Shown here piece after piece: positions 1-6,419 of a stretch of DNA of 37,168 nucleotides. Each line of letters starts with the position of its first letter. Positions within the stretch are counted from its first letter, which is position 1. A program made the position numbers and the translations under genes. The stretch lies in NCBI GenBank assembly GCA_018701175.1, contig JABIWF010000079.1, forward strand, positions 1 through 37,168, read 5' to 3'. This DNA is from Methanobacteriota archaeon (GTDB taxonomy: Archaea > Thermoplasmatota > Poseidoniia > Poseidoniales > Poseidoniaceae). The notes under the pieces were generated by a model, which did no database searches, had not been told where the DNA came from, and was given only the letters and a program-made list of their open reading frames with translations.

Positions 1-1032
1 ACAATGGAAGTTCAAACCGTCCGTATGGTTGCTCCTCAACATTTTGAGCAATACTGGCAAGCCGGTGTTTTGGCAAACAAAACGGATTTCGAAATGAATA
101 TTCACGGACCATACTATTCCGAATTACTTGGCAACCGTGTAGAGCGCGGACGTTCGATGACGAAAATTGAAACGACCTTGCAGGCGGCTCGTACCATCAA
201 CGCACGCCACATCACACTCCACGCTGGCCACTACGGTGGCATGCATCCAGGCAGCGCAGCAAACGAACAAGTTGCAAACGTGTTCGCAGGTATCGTAGAC
301 AGAGTTCACGAGATTTGGCATGATGATGAAGATGAATTCCCCGTTTTCCCGTGGATTAAAGACGGAACACCCTCAAAAATTGGCGTAGAAACATCCGGCC
401 GTCAAGAACTCTGGGGAAGTCTCGAAGAAGTCCTCGAAGTCGTCAACCACGTCGAAGGTACCATCCCAGTTCTCAACATCGCTCACATTCACGCTCGCGG
501 TCACGGAAAGATGAGGACATCTGAAGACTACGGCGAATTGTTTGATGAGGTTCGAGAAACAATAGGTACAAAGGAATTCTATTGCCACTTCTCCGGTGTG
601 GAACACCGGTCTGGAAATGCCATGCATTACACGCAAATCAAGAAGTCAGATCTTAACTTTGAACCGCTTGCTGAATTCATCGTAGAGGATGGTGGATGGC
701 TCGACATCACACTGATTTCTGATTCACCGCTCTTGGAGCATGATGCAATGTACATGTTACAAAACATCGAAAAATCACGTCATCGCCAACTCGAACGCAA
801 GGCTCGAGAAGACCGTAGACGGGCACTGTCTGCACAAACCGGCTCCACACCCGTTGCATTGGCTGCTCGCGAACAACAGGCAGAACCTGCCGAAGCAGAG
901 AGCACGGTTGCAGAACCTGAAAAGGCGGAAGAGAAGAAGCCGGCAAAGAAAGCGGCTTCAAAGAAAGCTGCTAAGAAAGAGGAAGAGAATGTTTTCGATC
1001 TTGATGAAGAAGACGATGACGACCTTTTCTGA
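1..1032 (+). CDS. nfo: Endonuclease IV-like TIM-barrel protein (5' end cut by window edge)
   Basis: Probable AP endonuclease of the endonuclease IV (xylose-isomerase-like TIM barrel) family, which cuts DNA at abasic sites in base excision repair. Visible family motifs are MEVQTVR, NIHGPYY, HAGHYGG, GVETSGR, AHIHARG and HFSGVEH, the last two in the style of the archaeal HFSGIE subgroup. The ATG at base 4 is not a credible start: MEVQTVR aligns with the internal AMEVQFV-type segment that normally lies about 30 residues into the family, and the frame is open to base 1, so the true start is outside the window. After the barrel (about residue 265) comes an extra tail rich in Lys/Ala (KKAASKKAAKK) ending in an acidic stretch, not part of the catalytic fold. 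At the position where the family usually has a metal-binding Asp before the AHIHA histidine I see Asn (LNIAH), so activity should not be taken for granted. Confidence 0.8.
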   Translation, partial: TMEVQTVRMVAPQHFEQYWQAGVLANKTDFEMNIHGPYYSELLGNRVERGRSMTKIETTLQAARTINARHITLHAGHYGGMHPGSAANEQVANVFAGIVDRVHEIWHDDEDEFPVFPWIKDGTPSKIGVETSGRQELWGSLEEVLEVVNHVEGTIPVLNIAHIHARGHGKMRTSEDYGELFDEVRETIGTKEFYCHFSGVEHRSGNAMHYTQIKKSDLNFEPLAEFIVEDGGWLDITLISDSPLLEHDAMYMLQNIEKSRHRQLERKAREDRRRALSAQTGSTPVALAAREQQAEPAEAESTVAEPEKAEEKKPAKKAASKKAAKKEEENVFDLDEEDDDDLF

Positions 1033-1131
1033 TGCTGTGCAGGACGGTTTTAACATCCGAAACCGCATCATGCGACTGAATTATAGTGGCAACTAAGATA
1101 AGTGAAGGGAGCGGCGTAGAGATTGTTCTCT

Positions 1132-2130
1132 ATGGCACATATTGCGATTTTAGGATTAGGAAATTGGGGGACGGCCATCGCTCGGATGTGGTTGGCTGAT
1201 AACCATCATGTCAAAGGATGGACCATTGAGCAAGAAGTCTACGAATCGATTACGATGGATTCGGTCAACGCCAAATATCTACCCGAACATTCTCTCGAAG
1301 GTTTAGAGGCGACCATGCACATAGAAGAAGCTCTCGAAGGCGTAGAAATCGTCGTGCTTGCAGTTCCATCCTCTGTGATTTTGAAAGTTGTAGACCAAAT
1401 TATTCCACACCTTCGGCCCGGGCATGTTTTACTTGACTTAGCAAAGGGATTGGCACCCGGAAACACGCTCATTTCAGAAGCTATTCAAGAGAAACTCAAT
1501 GCTGCTGGGAAAAACAACACATTGGCCGTTGTCACAGGTCCAACCATCGCTCCTGAAGCTGCCAGTGGTGTCATGACAACTGCACTCGTTGCCAGCGAAG
1601 ATGTATCAGTCGCTCAGCATCTTGCCACAACACTCACCACTCAAACATTCATTCTTCATCCGGCTGCTGACCCTGCAGGTGCAGAACTTTGGGGGGCGTT
1701 CAAAAACGTCGTCGCTCTTGCCTGTGGACTCGTCGATGGACTCAAAAAAGTAGGTTCACTTGGCGGTGATAACCTCAAAGCAGCCATTTTTATGGCTGGA
1801 TTCAAAGAAGGATGTATACTTCTTCCTCAACTCGGAGCGCGTGCTGAAGTTGCTTTTGGACCAGCCGGACTTGGCGATCTTTACGTTACAGCAACCTCAC
1901 CGCACGGCCGAAATCGAACGATGGGCGAAAAACTTGGAACGGGCCTGACCGTCGAAGAAGCCTTGGAAGAAATGCACATGGTCGCTGAAGGTGTTCGAGC
2001 GACTCGAATGTTTGCAGAACGTGCTGAAGATGACGGGATTGATACACCCTTTACCAAAGCGCTCAGCACACTGTTAGACGGCTACATCGACGCAGAAGAA
2101 TGCTGTCGAAGAATGGTCGCACTCGGCTGA
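1132..2130 (+). CDS. gpsA: NAD(P)-dependent glycerol-3-phosphate dehydrogenase
   Basis: Reduces dihydroxyacetone phosphate to sn-glycerol-3-phosphate in the cytoplasm (EC 1.1.1.94), the bacterial and eukaryotic stereochemistry for membrane lipid backbones. The protein opens with a Rossmann nucleotide-binding motif, ILGLGNWGTAIA, then shows NAKYLPEH, the conserved KNVVALACG catalytic-lysine segment and the GLGDLYVTATSPHGRNR motif of GpsA. Its length (332 residues) is normal. The ORF track starts at a TTG (1123), but the ATG at 1132 places the Rossmann motif at the usual distance from the N-terminus. No G1P dehydrogenase is visible nearby. Family assignment is firm; the lipid role is inferred from family knowledge. 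Confidence 0.93.
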   Translation: MAHIAILGLGNWGTAIARMWLADNHHVKGWTIEQEVYESITMDSVNAKYLPEHSLEGLEATMHIEEALEGVEIVVLAVPSSVILKVVDQIIPHLRPGHVLLDLAKGLAPGNTLISEAIQEKLNAAGKNNTLAVVTGPTIAPEAASGVMTTALVASEDVSVAQHLATTLTTQTFILHPAADPAGAELWGAFKNVVALACGLVDGLKKVGSLGGDNLKAAIFMAGFKEGCILLPQLGARAEVAFGPAGLGDLYVTATSPHGRNRTMGEKLGTGLTVEEALEEMHMVAEGVRATRMFAERAEDDGIDTPFTKALSTLLDGYIDAEECCRRMVALG

Positions 2131-2194
2131 ATGGGTGCTTTTTCACACCGTTTTTATCCGGTGCTGTTTTGAGGGTAGTCGCACTGCGATACTC

Positions 2195-2410
2195 ATGGCC
2201 GAGGAATTAACCGAACTTGAAGCTCGAATCTTTGAGTGGATTCGACAATCAGATTTTGAATCGGTTGCTTGGTCGACTTCCAAAGCTGCAAAGTCATTCA
2301 AAGTTAAAGAAGACGAAGTTTACGAAGCAGTCGCAGCCTTGACTCGTAAAGTTCCTGACAGAATCCAAGTCTTTTACAAAGAAGGTTCGTTGCACATCGC
2401 CGCAGAATAA
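2195..2410 (+). CDS. Small protein, possible winged-helix fold
   Basis: A 71-residue acidic and helical protein beginning MAEELTELEARIFEWIR. The pattern of helix, STSKAAKSFKVKEDEVYEAVAAL helix-turn-helix-like segment, then a short beta-hairpin-like end (RIQVFYKEGSLHI) resembles a minimal winged helix, as seen in small archaeal DNA-binding proteins. The ORF could begin at 2135, but that extension contains hydrophobic, Cys-rich sequence (VFIRCCF) unlike the rest, so the ATG at 2195 is preferred. It follows gpsA on the same strand. Its stop codon abuts the stop of the convergent permease gene with no spacer. No function can be assigned beyond possible nucleic-acid binding. Confidence 0.65.
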   Translation: MAEELTELEARIFEWIRQSDFESVAWSTSKAAKSFKVKEDEVYEAVAALTRKVPDRIQVFYKEGSLHIAAE

Positions 2411-3298
2411 TCAAGCCACATCGCCTGATTTACTCCGTCGCTTTTGAGCTTGTATCAACATGTTCAACCACGTCGGTTTGCGAACATCTCCTTCCTCATT
2501 GACAAAGGATCGAACTGCTAACGACAGCAAGTCAATCAGTACAACGACGATGAAGATAAGAATCAACAGTGCGAAGACTTTGTCGTATTGAAGGAACTTT
2601 AGATACGTGTTGATGTAGTAACCAATTCCGCCTGCACCAACGATTCCTATAACGGTCCCGTGGCGTACATTGTACTCAAACATGAACATGATTTGACTGA
2701 GCAAATGGTTGCTGTTCTCGGGTATGACAATGTTGAATACAATACTTGAGCGACTCAAACCCATGGCTCGACCTGCTTCCAGCGGATCGTTTGGCATACC
2801 TTCAAACACTTCATATTGTAATTTACCAAGGTAACCGACCGTGTAGAACGTCATTGCCAATACGCCTGAAAGTGGGCCAAAGCCGATGACAATCACGAAC
2901 AAAATAGCCCAAATTAAACTAGGAAGGCTTCGAACTGCTGAAAGGAATATTCGAACTGGAAGCGAAATATACAGTGGCATCAAGTTTCGTGCAGCCAATG
3001 AAGAAAGGGAAATTGCTCCAACAAAACCGAGAATGGTCGAAACAAAAGCAATTTTTAGCGTTTCCATCATTCCAAGATAGCCAACTGAACAAAAGAATTC
3101 GATATCTTGTTCACACACTGGGTATGAGCGGGCTTCAAGAACCTTCCAATTTGGTGGCCACATGCTTTCTTCAAAGAAAACAACCAGGTTTGACAGGCCA
3201 CCCTCAAGTCGGCCCCAATCGCCTTCAACTAAACCGTCCAGCGTTTGCCACGCCAAGAAGAAAAGGATGAATACGATACCAAACAAACGGTATTTCAT
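2411..3298 (-). CDS. PhnE-like ABC transporter permease, probably iron uptake
   Basis: Integral membrane permease of the phosphate/phosphite/phosphonate (PhnE) type, 295 residues. It has an N-terminal membrane segment (about residues 5-22), an extracytoplasmic loop with two Cys, then a block of hydrophobic segments. The EAA cytoplasmic loop contacting the ATPase is seen as DPLEAGRAMGLSRSSIVFNIVIPE, and VGAGGIGYYI is typical of PhnE. Its start codon overlaps the end of the ATPase gene by 4 nt, so the two are translationally coupled. By sequence alone it would be called a phosphonate permease; because the partner binding protein looks like a transferrin under a DtxR-type operator, ferric iron is my preferred substrate. 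Phosphonate or phosphate remains possible. Confidence 0.88.
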   Translation of the reverse strand: MKYRLFGIVFILFFLAWQTLDGLVEGDWGRLEGGLSNLVVFFEESMWPPNWKVLEARSYPVCEQDIEFFCSVGYLGMMETLKIAFVSTILGFVGAISLSSLAARNLMPLYISLPVRIFLSAVRSLPSLIWAILFVIVIGFGPLSGVLAMTFYTVGYLGKLQYEVFEGMPNDPLEAGRAMGLSRSSIVFNIVIPENSNHLLSQIMFMFEYNVRHGTVIGIVGAGGIGYYINTYLKFLQYDKVFALLILIFIVVVLIDLLSLAVRSFVNEEGDVRKPTWLNMLIQAQKRRSKSGDVA

Positions 3299-4002
3299 TC
3301 CTCTTCCCCCAAATGTTGCTCCCGCCAGCTTGACTCATCTATATCCAGCCATTCTTCCAATGAGTAATCATGTAGATGATTATCCTTAATCAGCCAAATT
3401 CGAGTGGCGAAATCTTTGGCATTGTCTTCATGATGCTCAACCATGATCACTGCAGTTCCTTCCTCAACCAATTCATGAACTGCACTGAGGACAATGTCAA
3501 CGTTGGTTTGGTCAAGTTCGCCTAGGAATTCGTCCGCCAACATAAGCCGTGGACGTTGCGCCAGTGTGCGAGCTGTAGCAACCCTCCGTTGTTGTCCACC
3601 GGACAAGCGTCGAACTGGTTCCGAGGCCTTTTCCTCGATGCCAAGTGTACGAATAGCCTCGAACGTTCTTTCCTTTCGGTCTTTGAACATAGTTCTCGAC
3701 CAACCCACGCTCAAACGCGCCCCAAGAGACACATTGTGAGCGACGGTTGCATGACGAACAAGACCCAATCGTTGAGGGATGTATCCAAGCCCACCGCTTC
3801 GTTTGACTCGAAGGTCAAAGTCGCCATCAAGTGGGCGAACGAGTCCAGCAATGGTTCGAATCAGCGTCGTCTTTCCGATCCCAGAGGGTCCAAGGATAGC
3901 GATGATTTCTCCTTCATGAACATCAAGAGTAATCGGCTTCACCAGAGGCTGGTCATATCCGATGACCAAGCTGTTCAGAGACAGGATTGCATCTTCACTC
4001 AT
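3295..4002 (-). CDS. PhnC-like ABC transporter ATP-binding protein, probably iron uptake
   Basis: Cytoplasmic ATPase powering the importer, 235 residues. Walker A is GPSGIGKTT (residues 38-46), the Q-loop is in YIPQRLGL, the ABC signature is LSGGQQ (133-138), Walker B is LMLADE (153-158) and the switch His is in MVEHHED. The IPQRLGLVRHATVAHNVSLG stretch is the PhnC-style version of the region after the Q-loop. The start ATG at 4002 is preceded by a good Shine-Dalgarno match, GAGGGG, five bases upstream. It lies 193 bp downstream of the binding-protein gene and overlaps the permease gene by 4 nt. Substrate is inferred from the binding protein and operator, not from this subunit. Confidence 0.9.
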   Translation of the reverse strand: MSEDAILSLNSLVIGYDQPLVKPITLDVHEGEIIAILGPSGIGKTTLIRTIAGLVRPLDGDFDLRVKRSGGLGYIPQRLGLVRHATVAHNVSLGARLSVGWSRTMFKDRKERTFEAIRTLGIEEKASEPVRRLSGGQQRRVATARTLAQRPRLMLADEFLGELDQTNVDIVLSAVHELVEEGTAVIMVEHHEDNAKDFATRIWLIKDNHLHDYSLEEWLDIDESSWREQHLGEEE

Positions 4003-4195
4003 AGCATCCCCTCAAACGACCCTATGGCCGGGTCTTTTTGAAACGGTTGGCTATGGCCGTTCAAACATAGGTGTAAAAAACGGATATTACTCTGCATGTG
4101 AACGCCTCAAAGATGCCGACGAAGCAGCCCAAAACGGTTGGGTGAGGCGATTGGGGTGCTCCGCCGACGGTTTCAGTCAAGGAAGACTAACTGAA
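4003..4195 (-). other. Intra-operon gap with weak hairpin and T-run
   Basis: The 193-bp space between the transferrin-like gene and the ATPase gene contains no convincing ORF. Read on the minus strand it has a short hairpin (CCCAA/TTGGG, 5-nt loop, 4128-4142) and, 47 bases later, a run of six T (4075-4080). This could reduce read-through, so that the binding protein is made in excess over the transporter, or mark a second promoter. Both ideas are inference; the hairpin alone is short. Confidence 0.3.
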
Positions 4196-6310
4196 TTATT
4201 CTGTAATCTCATACTTTGAATCAAAGTATGTTGAAATGCCTGGTATGGCACTGATGAGACTGCTGTAGCTGCCGAGGTGTTCTTGCGAATTAACTTCAAC
4301 CAAACCACCTGTGTTCAACACATTCGACAGGATTTGATCGCCACAAGCCGATTGCGGCGAAGTCGAGTCTACTTGGTGAGTTACCATCGAGTAGCATCCG
4401 GTGTAGTTCTGTCCCTGCATAGGGTAATCTTCGACGTACATCTCAGTGTTCAATGCCAACATTGCGTTGAGTATTGCGGTTCGAGTCTGAACATCAAGTG
4501 TAGCTGGGTTGTACATCACTGGGTGAGAAGGTGCAGAACCGTAAGAAGGTAGCAAGATGTATTCAGATTCTGGAAGACACCACTCGGCATTCTCGCTTGC
4601 ATCATCCTTACCGCAGTATGAAGCTACAGTGGAATCCTTTGCAAAGGCGACATCGCCGACTCCTTCTGTCAAGCACTTCACTGCGCCGGAGTAGGAGTAG
4701 TAAGGAGTACCTGATTCTGGAATACTTGCATTTTCGTTGAAGAACGAAGTGATGGTGTCACGTAGTGATTCAATATCATCCTGTGGACCAACGACTGGAG
4801 CATATCCTTGGGAGATAAGGTGGCCCATTGGCAGAAGCATGCCAGCAGATTTGAGCCAACCGGTGTGGCACGAGGTCTTTCCTGCCATCATTGCAAACGG
4901 ATCTGTGGAATCATCGTCGTCCAAGTAGGCGTTCGCAATGTCTGAACCGTTGAGAACGACTGCATGTGCGTCGTAGTGCGTGCGGCCGTCAGATTTGAGG
5001 TCTGCAGCCATAGCCGCAAGGCCGTATTCTTTCCAACCAACCCACGCTGCGCCACCGTCCATGAAAGCGATGTCTGCATTACCAAAGCGAAGTGCTTCAA
5101 TGATGGCGCCTTCAGAAGTGACCGGGTATAGCGTTACTGTCACGCCAGTTTGTTCAGCGATGAAATCTGCTAGAACTTGTGGGTTCTCTGCTGGGTTTTC
5201 GTAATCGTCTTTCATTTCAAAAGCGATTCGAATGTTGGAGATTGTTGGGGTCACTGAATCATTGATTTCGAACTTGGTATCGTAGTATGCAGAAATACCA
5301 GGTACGTCTTCAATCAAGTTTCCATAGGATGCAAGGTGTTCTGTGGCAGTGGTAGCTGAAATTGCAGGTGTATTGAGAACATCACTGAGAATTGATTGAC
5401 CCTCGGTTGAATCCTTCATAGCCACGAGTGCGTTTTGTACGAGCGTCATTGTATCTGCATCGCTGGTTGCCGGGTTGTACATCACTGGGTGAGAAGGCGC
5501 ATTTCCGTACGAAGGCAACAAGATGTAATCGGATTCTGGCAAGCACCATGCTTCATTGGTTGTTGCATCCTCATTACCACAGTAAGAAGCGATGGTCGAA
5601 TCCTTTGCAAAGGCAACATCACCGACACCTTCGGAAAGGCACTTGACTGCACCACTGTAGGAGTAGTATGGAGTTCCGGAGTCTGGTATGCTAGCATCTT
5701 CGTTGAAGAAATTCGTGATGGTCGAGCGCAACGATTCCACATCGTTTGCGTCTCCAATGACGTTCGCATACCCGTTGCCAATAAGGAAGCCCATTGGCAG
5801 GAGCATACCGGCTGATTTGAGCCATCCTGTGTGACACGAAGTCTTTCCAGCCATCAAAGAAAATGGATCGGTGGAAGGGTCATCGTCAAGGTGGGCTGCT
5901 GCAATTTCTGAATCCTTCAAAACGACAGCATGAGCGCTGTAGTAAGTTCGTCCATCGGACTTTTGATCTGCTGCAATTGCATCGAGGCCGTATTGTTGCC
6001 AACCAACCCATGCTGCACCGCCATCCATGAAAGCGATGTCTGCATTTCCAAAGCGAAGAGCTTGTAGAGCAGCACCTTCAGAATCAATAGGATACAATGA
6101 AACATCCATATTGAGTTCTTCACTCATGTAATCTGCTAGACGTTGAGGATTTTCGTCGACGTTTGTGTAATCGTCTTTGATGCTGTATGCAATGACAAAG
6201 TCTTCTAAGTTGCTTTCTTCATTTTCGTCATCGCTACCTAAACAGCCTGCAAGTGATGCTGTGGCAATTAGGAATACAAGTATCGCGGATTTCAGTGTTC
6301 GCGTTTTCAT
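4196..6310 (-). CDS. Two-lobed transferrin-like substrate-binding lipoprotein
   Basis: A 704-residue exported lipoprotein (signal peptide with LAGC lipobox, Cys23) made of two tandem type-II periplasmic-binding lobes, about residues 36-350 and 358-704. PhnD-type annotation would be usual, but each lobe contains transferrin signatures: SCHTGWLKSAG (transferrin SCHTGLGRSAG), YSGAVKCLSEGVGDVAFAKDST (split here from transferrin YSGAFKCLKDGAGDVAF) and APSHPV (PSHTVV). The four human transferrin iron ligands Asp63, Tyr95, Tyr188 and His249 correspond to Asp96, Tyr124, Tyr218 and His274 in lobe 1 and Asp418, Tyr446, Tyr540 and His596 in lobe 2. The carbonate-binding Thr120 is kept (Thr161, Thr483); Arg124 is Lys (Lys165, Lys487). 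Equivalent residues are all exactly 322 apart. Lobe 2 has an extra Cys-containing insertion near residues 622-656. The start at 6310 is chosen because it opens the signal peptide; the ORF-track start at 6355 lies in the operator region. Probable role: capturing Fe(III) with carbonate at the cell surface. Confidence 0.85.
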   Translation of the reverse strand: MKTRTLKSAILVFLIATASLAGCLGSDDENEESNLEDFVIAYSIKDDYTNVDENPQRLADYMSEELNMDVSLYPIDSEGAALQALRFGNADIAFMDGGAAWVGWQQYGLDAIAADQKSDGRTYYSAHAVVLKDSEIAAAHLDDDPSTDPFSLMAGKTSCHTGWLKSAGMLLPMGFLIGNGYANVIGDANDVESLRSTITNFFNEDASIPDSGTPYYSYSGAVKCLSEGVGDVAFAKDSTIASYCGNEDATTNEAWCLPESDYILLPSYGNAPSHPVMYNPATSDADTMTLVQNALVAMKDSTEGQSILSDVLNTPAISATTATEHLASYGNLIEDVPGISAYYDTKFEINDSVTPTISNIRIAFEMKDDYENPAENPQVLADFIAEQTGVTVTLYPVTSEGAIIEALRFGNADIAFMDGGAAWVGWKEYGLAAMAADLKSDGRTHYDAHAVVLNGSDIANAYLDDDDSTDPFAMMAGKTSCHTGWLKSAGMLLPMGHLISQGYAPVVGPQDDIESLRDTITSFFNENASIPESGTPYYSYSGAVKCLTEGVGDVAFAKDSTVASYCGKDDASENAEWCLPESEYILLPSYGSAPSHPVMYNPATLDVQTRTAILNAMLALNTEMYVEDYPMQGQNYTGCYSMVTHQVDSTSPQSACGDQILSNVLNTGGLVEVNSQEHLGSYSSLISAIPGISTYFDSKYEITE
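4199..5239 (-). repeat. Transferrin-like lobe 2 of tandem duplication
   Basis: Codes for residues 358-704, the second copy. The candidate ligands keep the same spacing as in lobe 1. It differs by an added segment containing two Cys (YTGCYSM and QSACGDQ) before the final helices. Confidence 0.85.
5261..6205 (-). repeat. Transferrin-like lobe 1 of tandem duplication
   Basis: Codes for residues 36-350 of the lipoprotein. It shares with lobe 2 the strings GNADIAFMDGGAAWVGW, MAGKTSCHTGWLKSAGMLLP and YYSYSGAVKCL almost unchanged, so the gene arose by internal duplication. Confidence 0.85.
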
Positions 6311-6325
6311 GTTATGACCTACCGG

Positions 6326-6341
6326 TTTAGGCCGCCCTAAA
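6326..6341. promoter_or_regulatory. DtxR/IdeR-type operator 1
   Basis: TTTAGGCCGCCCTAAA, a palindrome with perfect 6-bp half-sites (TTTAGG/CCTAAA) around 4 bp, 15 bases before the start codon of the transferrin-like gene. The TTAGG-N4-CCTAA arrangement is contained in the DtxR/IdeR operator consensus. The expected transcription start falls in or near it, so bound repressor should block initiation. Confidence 0.75.
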
Positions 6342-6350
6342 AACCTGATG

Positions 6351-6358
6351 TACATAAA
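6351..6358 (-). promoter_or_regulatory. Candidate TATA box of the iron-uptake operon
   Basis: TTTATGTA on the minus strand lies between the two operators, 40 to 48 bases before the start codon. It is the best TATA-like element here and would put the transcription start near 6330, inside operator 1. Assignment is by position and AT content only. Confidence 0.45.
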
Positions 6359-6360
6359 GA

Positions 6361-6376
6361 TTTAGGCCACCCTAAA
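6361..6376. promoter_or_regulatory. DtxR/IdeR-type operator 2
   Basis: TTTAGGCCACCCTAAA, the second perfect TTTAGG-N4-CCTAAA palindrome, 35 bp centre to centre from the first and just upstream of the TATA-like element, where it would cover the BRE/TFB site. Two near-identical sites bracketing the core promoter make chance unlikely. Confidence 0.75.
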
Positions 6377-6419
6377 AATTGCCAAGGAGCTTGCAAGTTA
6401 CTGCCAAAGAGGCTACTGC

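Noticed and set aside
740-1096. 118-codon Lys/Arg-rich ORF at the end of the endonuclease gene
   Set aside because: Frame-shifted reading of the Lys/Ala/Glu tail; not an independent gene.
3556-4219. Overlapping + strand ORFs (161 and 85 codons) opposite the ATPase gene and in the intra-operon gap
   Set aside because: No motif or coding character; the minus-strand ATPase explains most of the region.
4196-6310. Simple annotation as phosphonate-binding protein PhnD
   Set aside because: The CHTG....SAG and YSGA.KCL.EG.GDVAF motifs, conserved iron ligands and DtxR-type operators fit transferrin-like iron binding better; PhnD remains the fallback.
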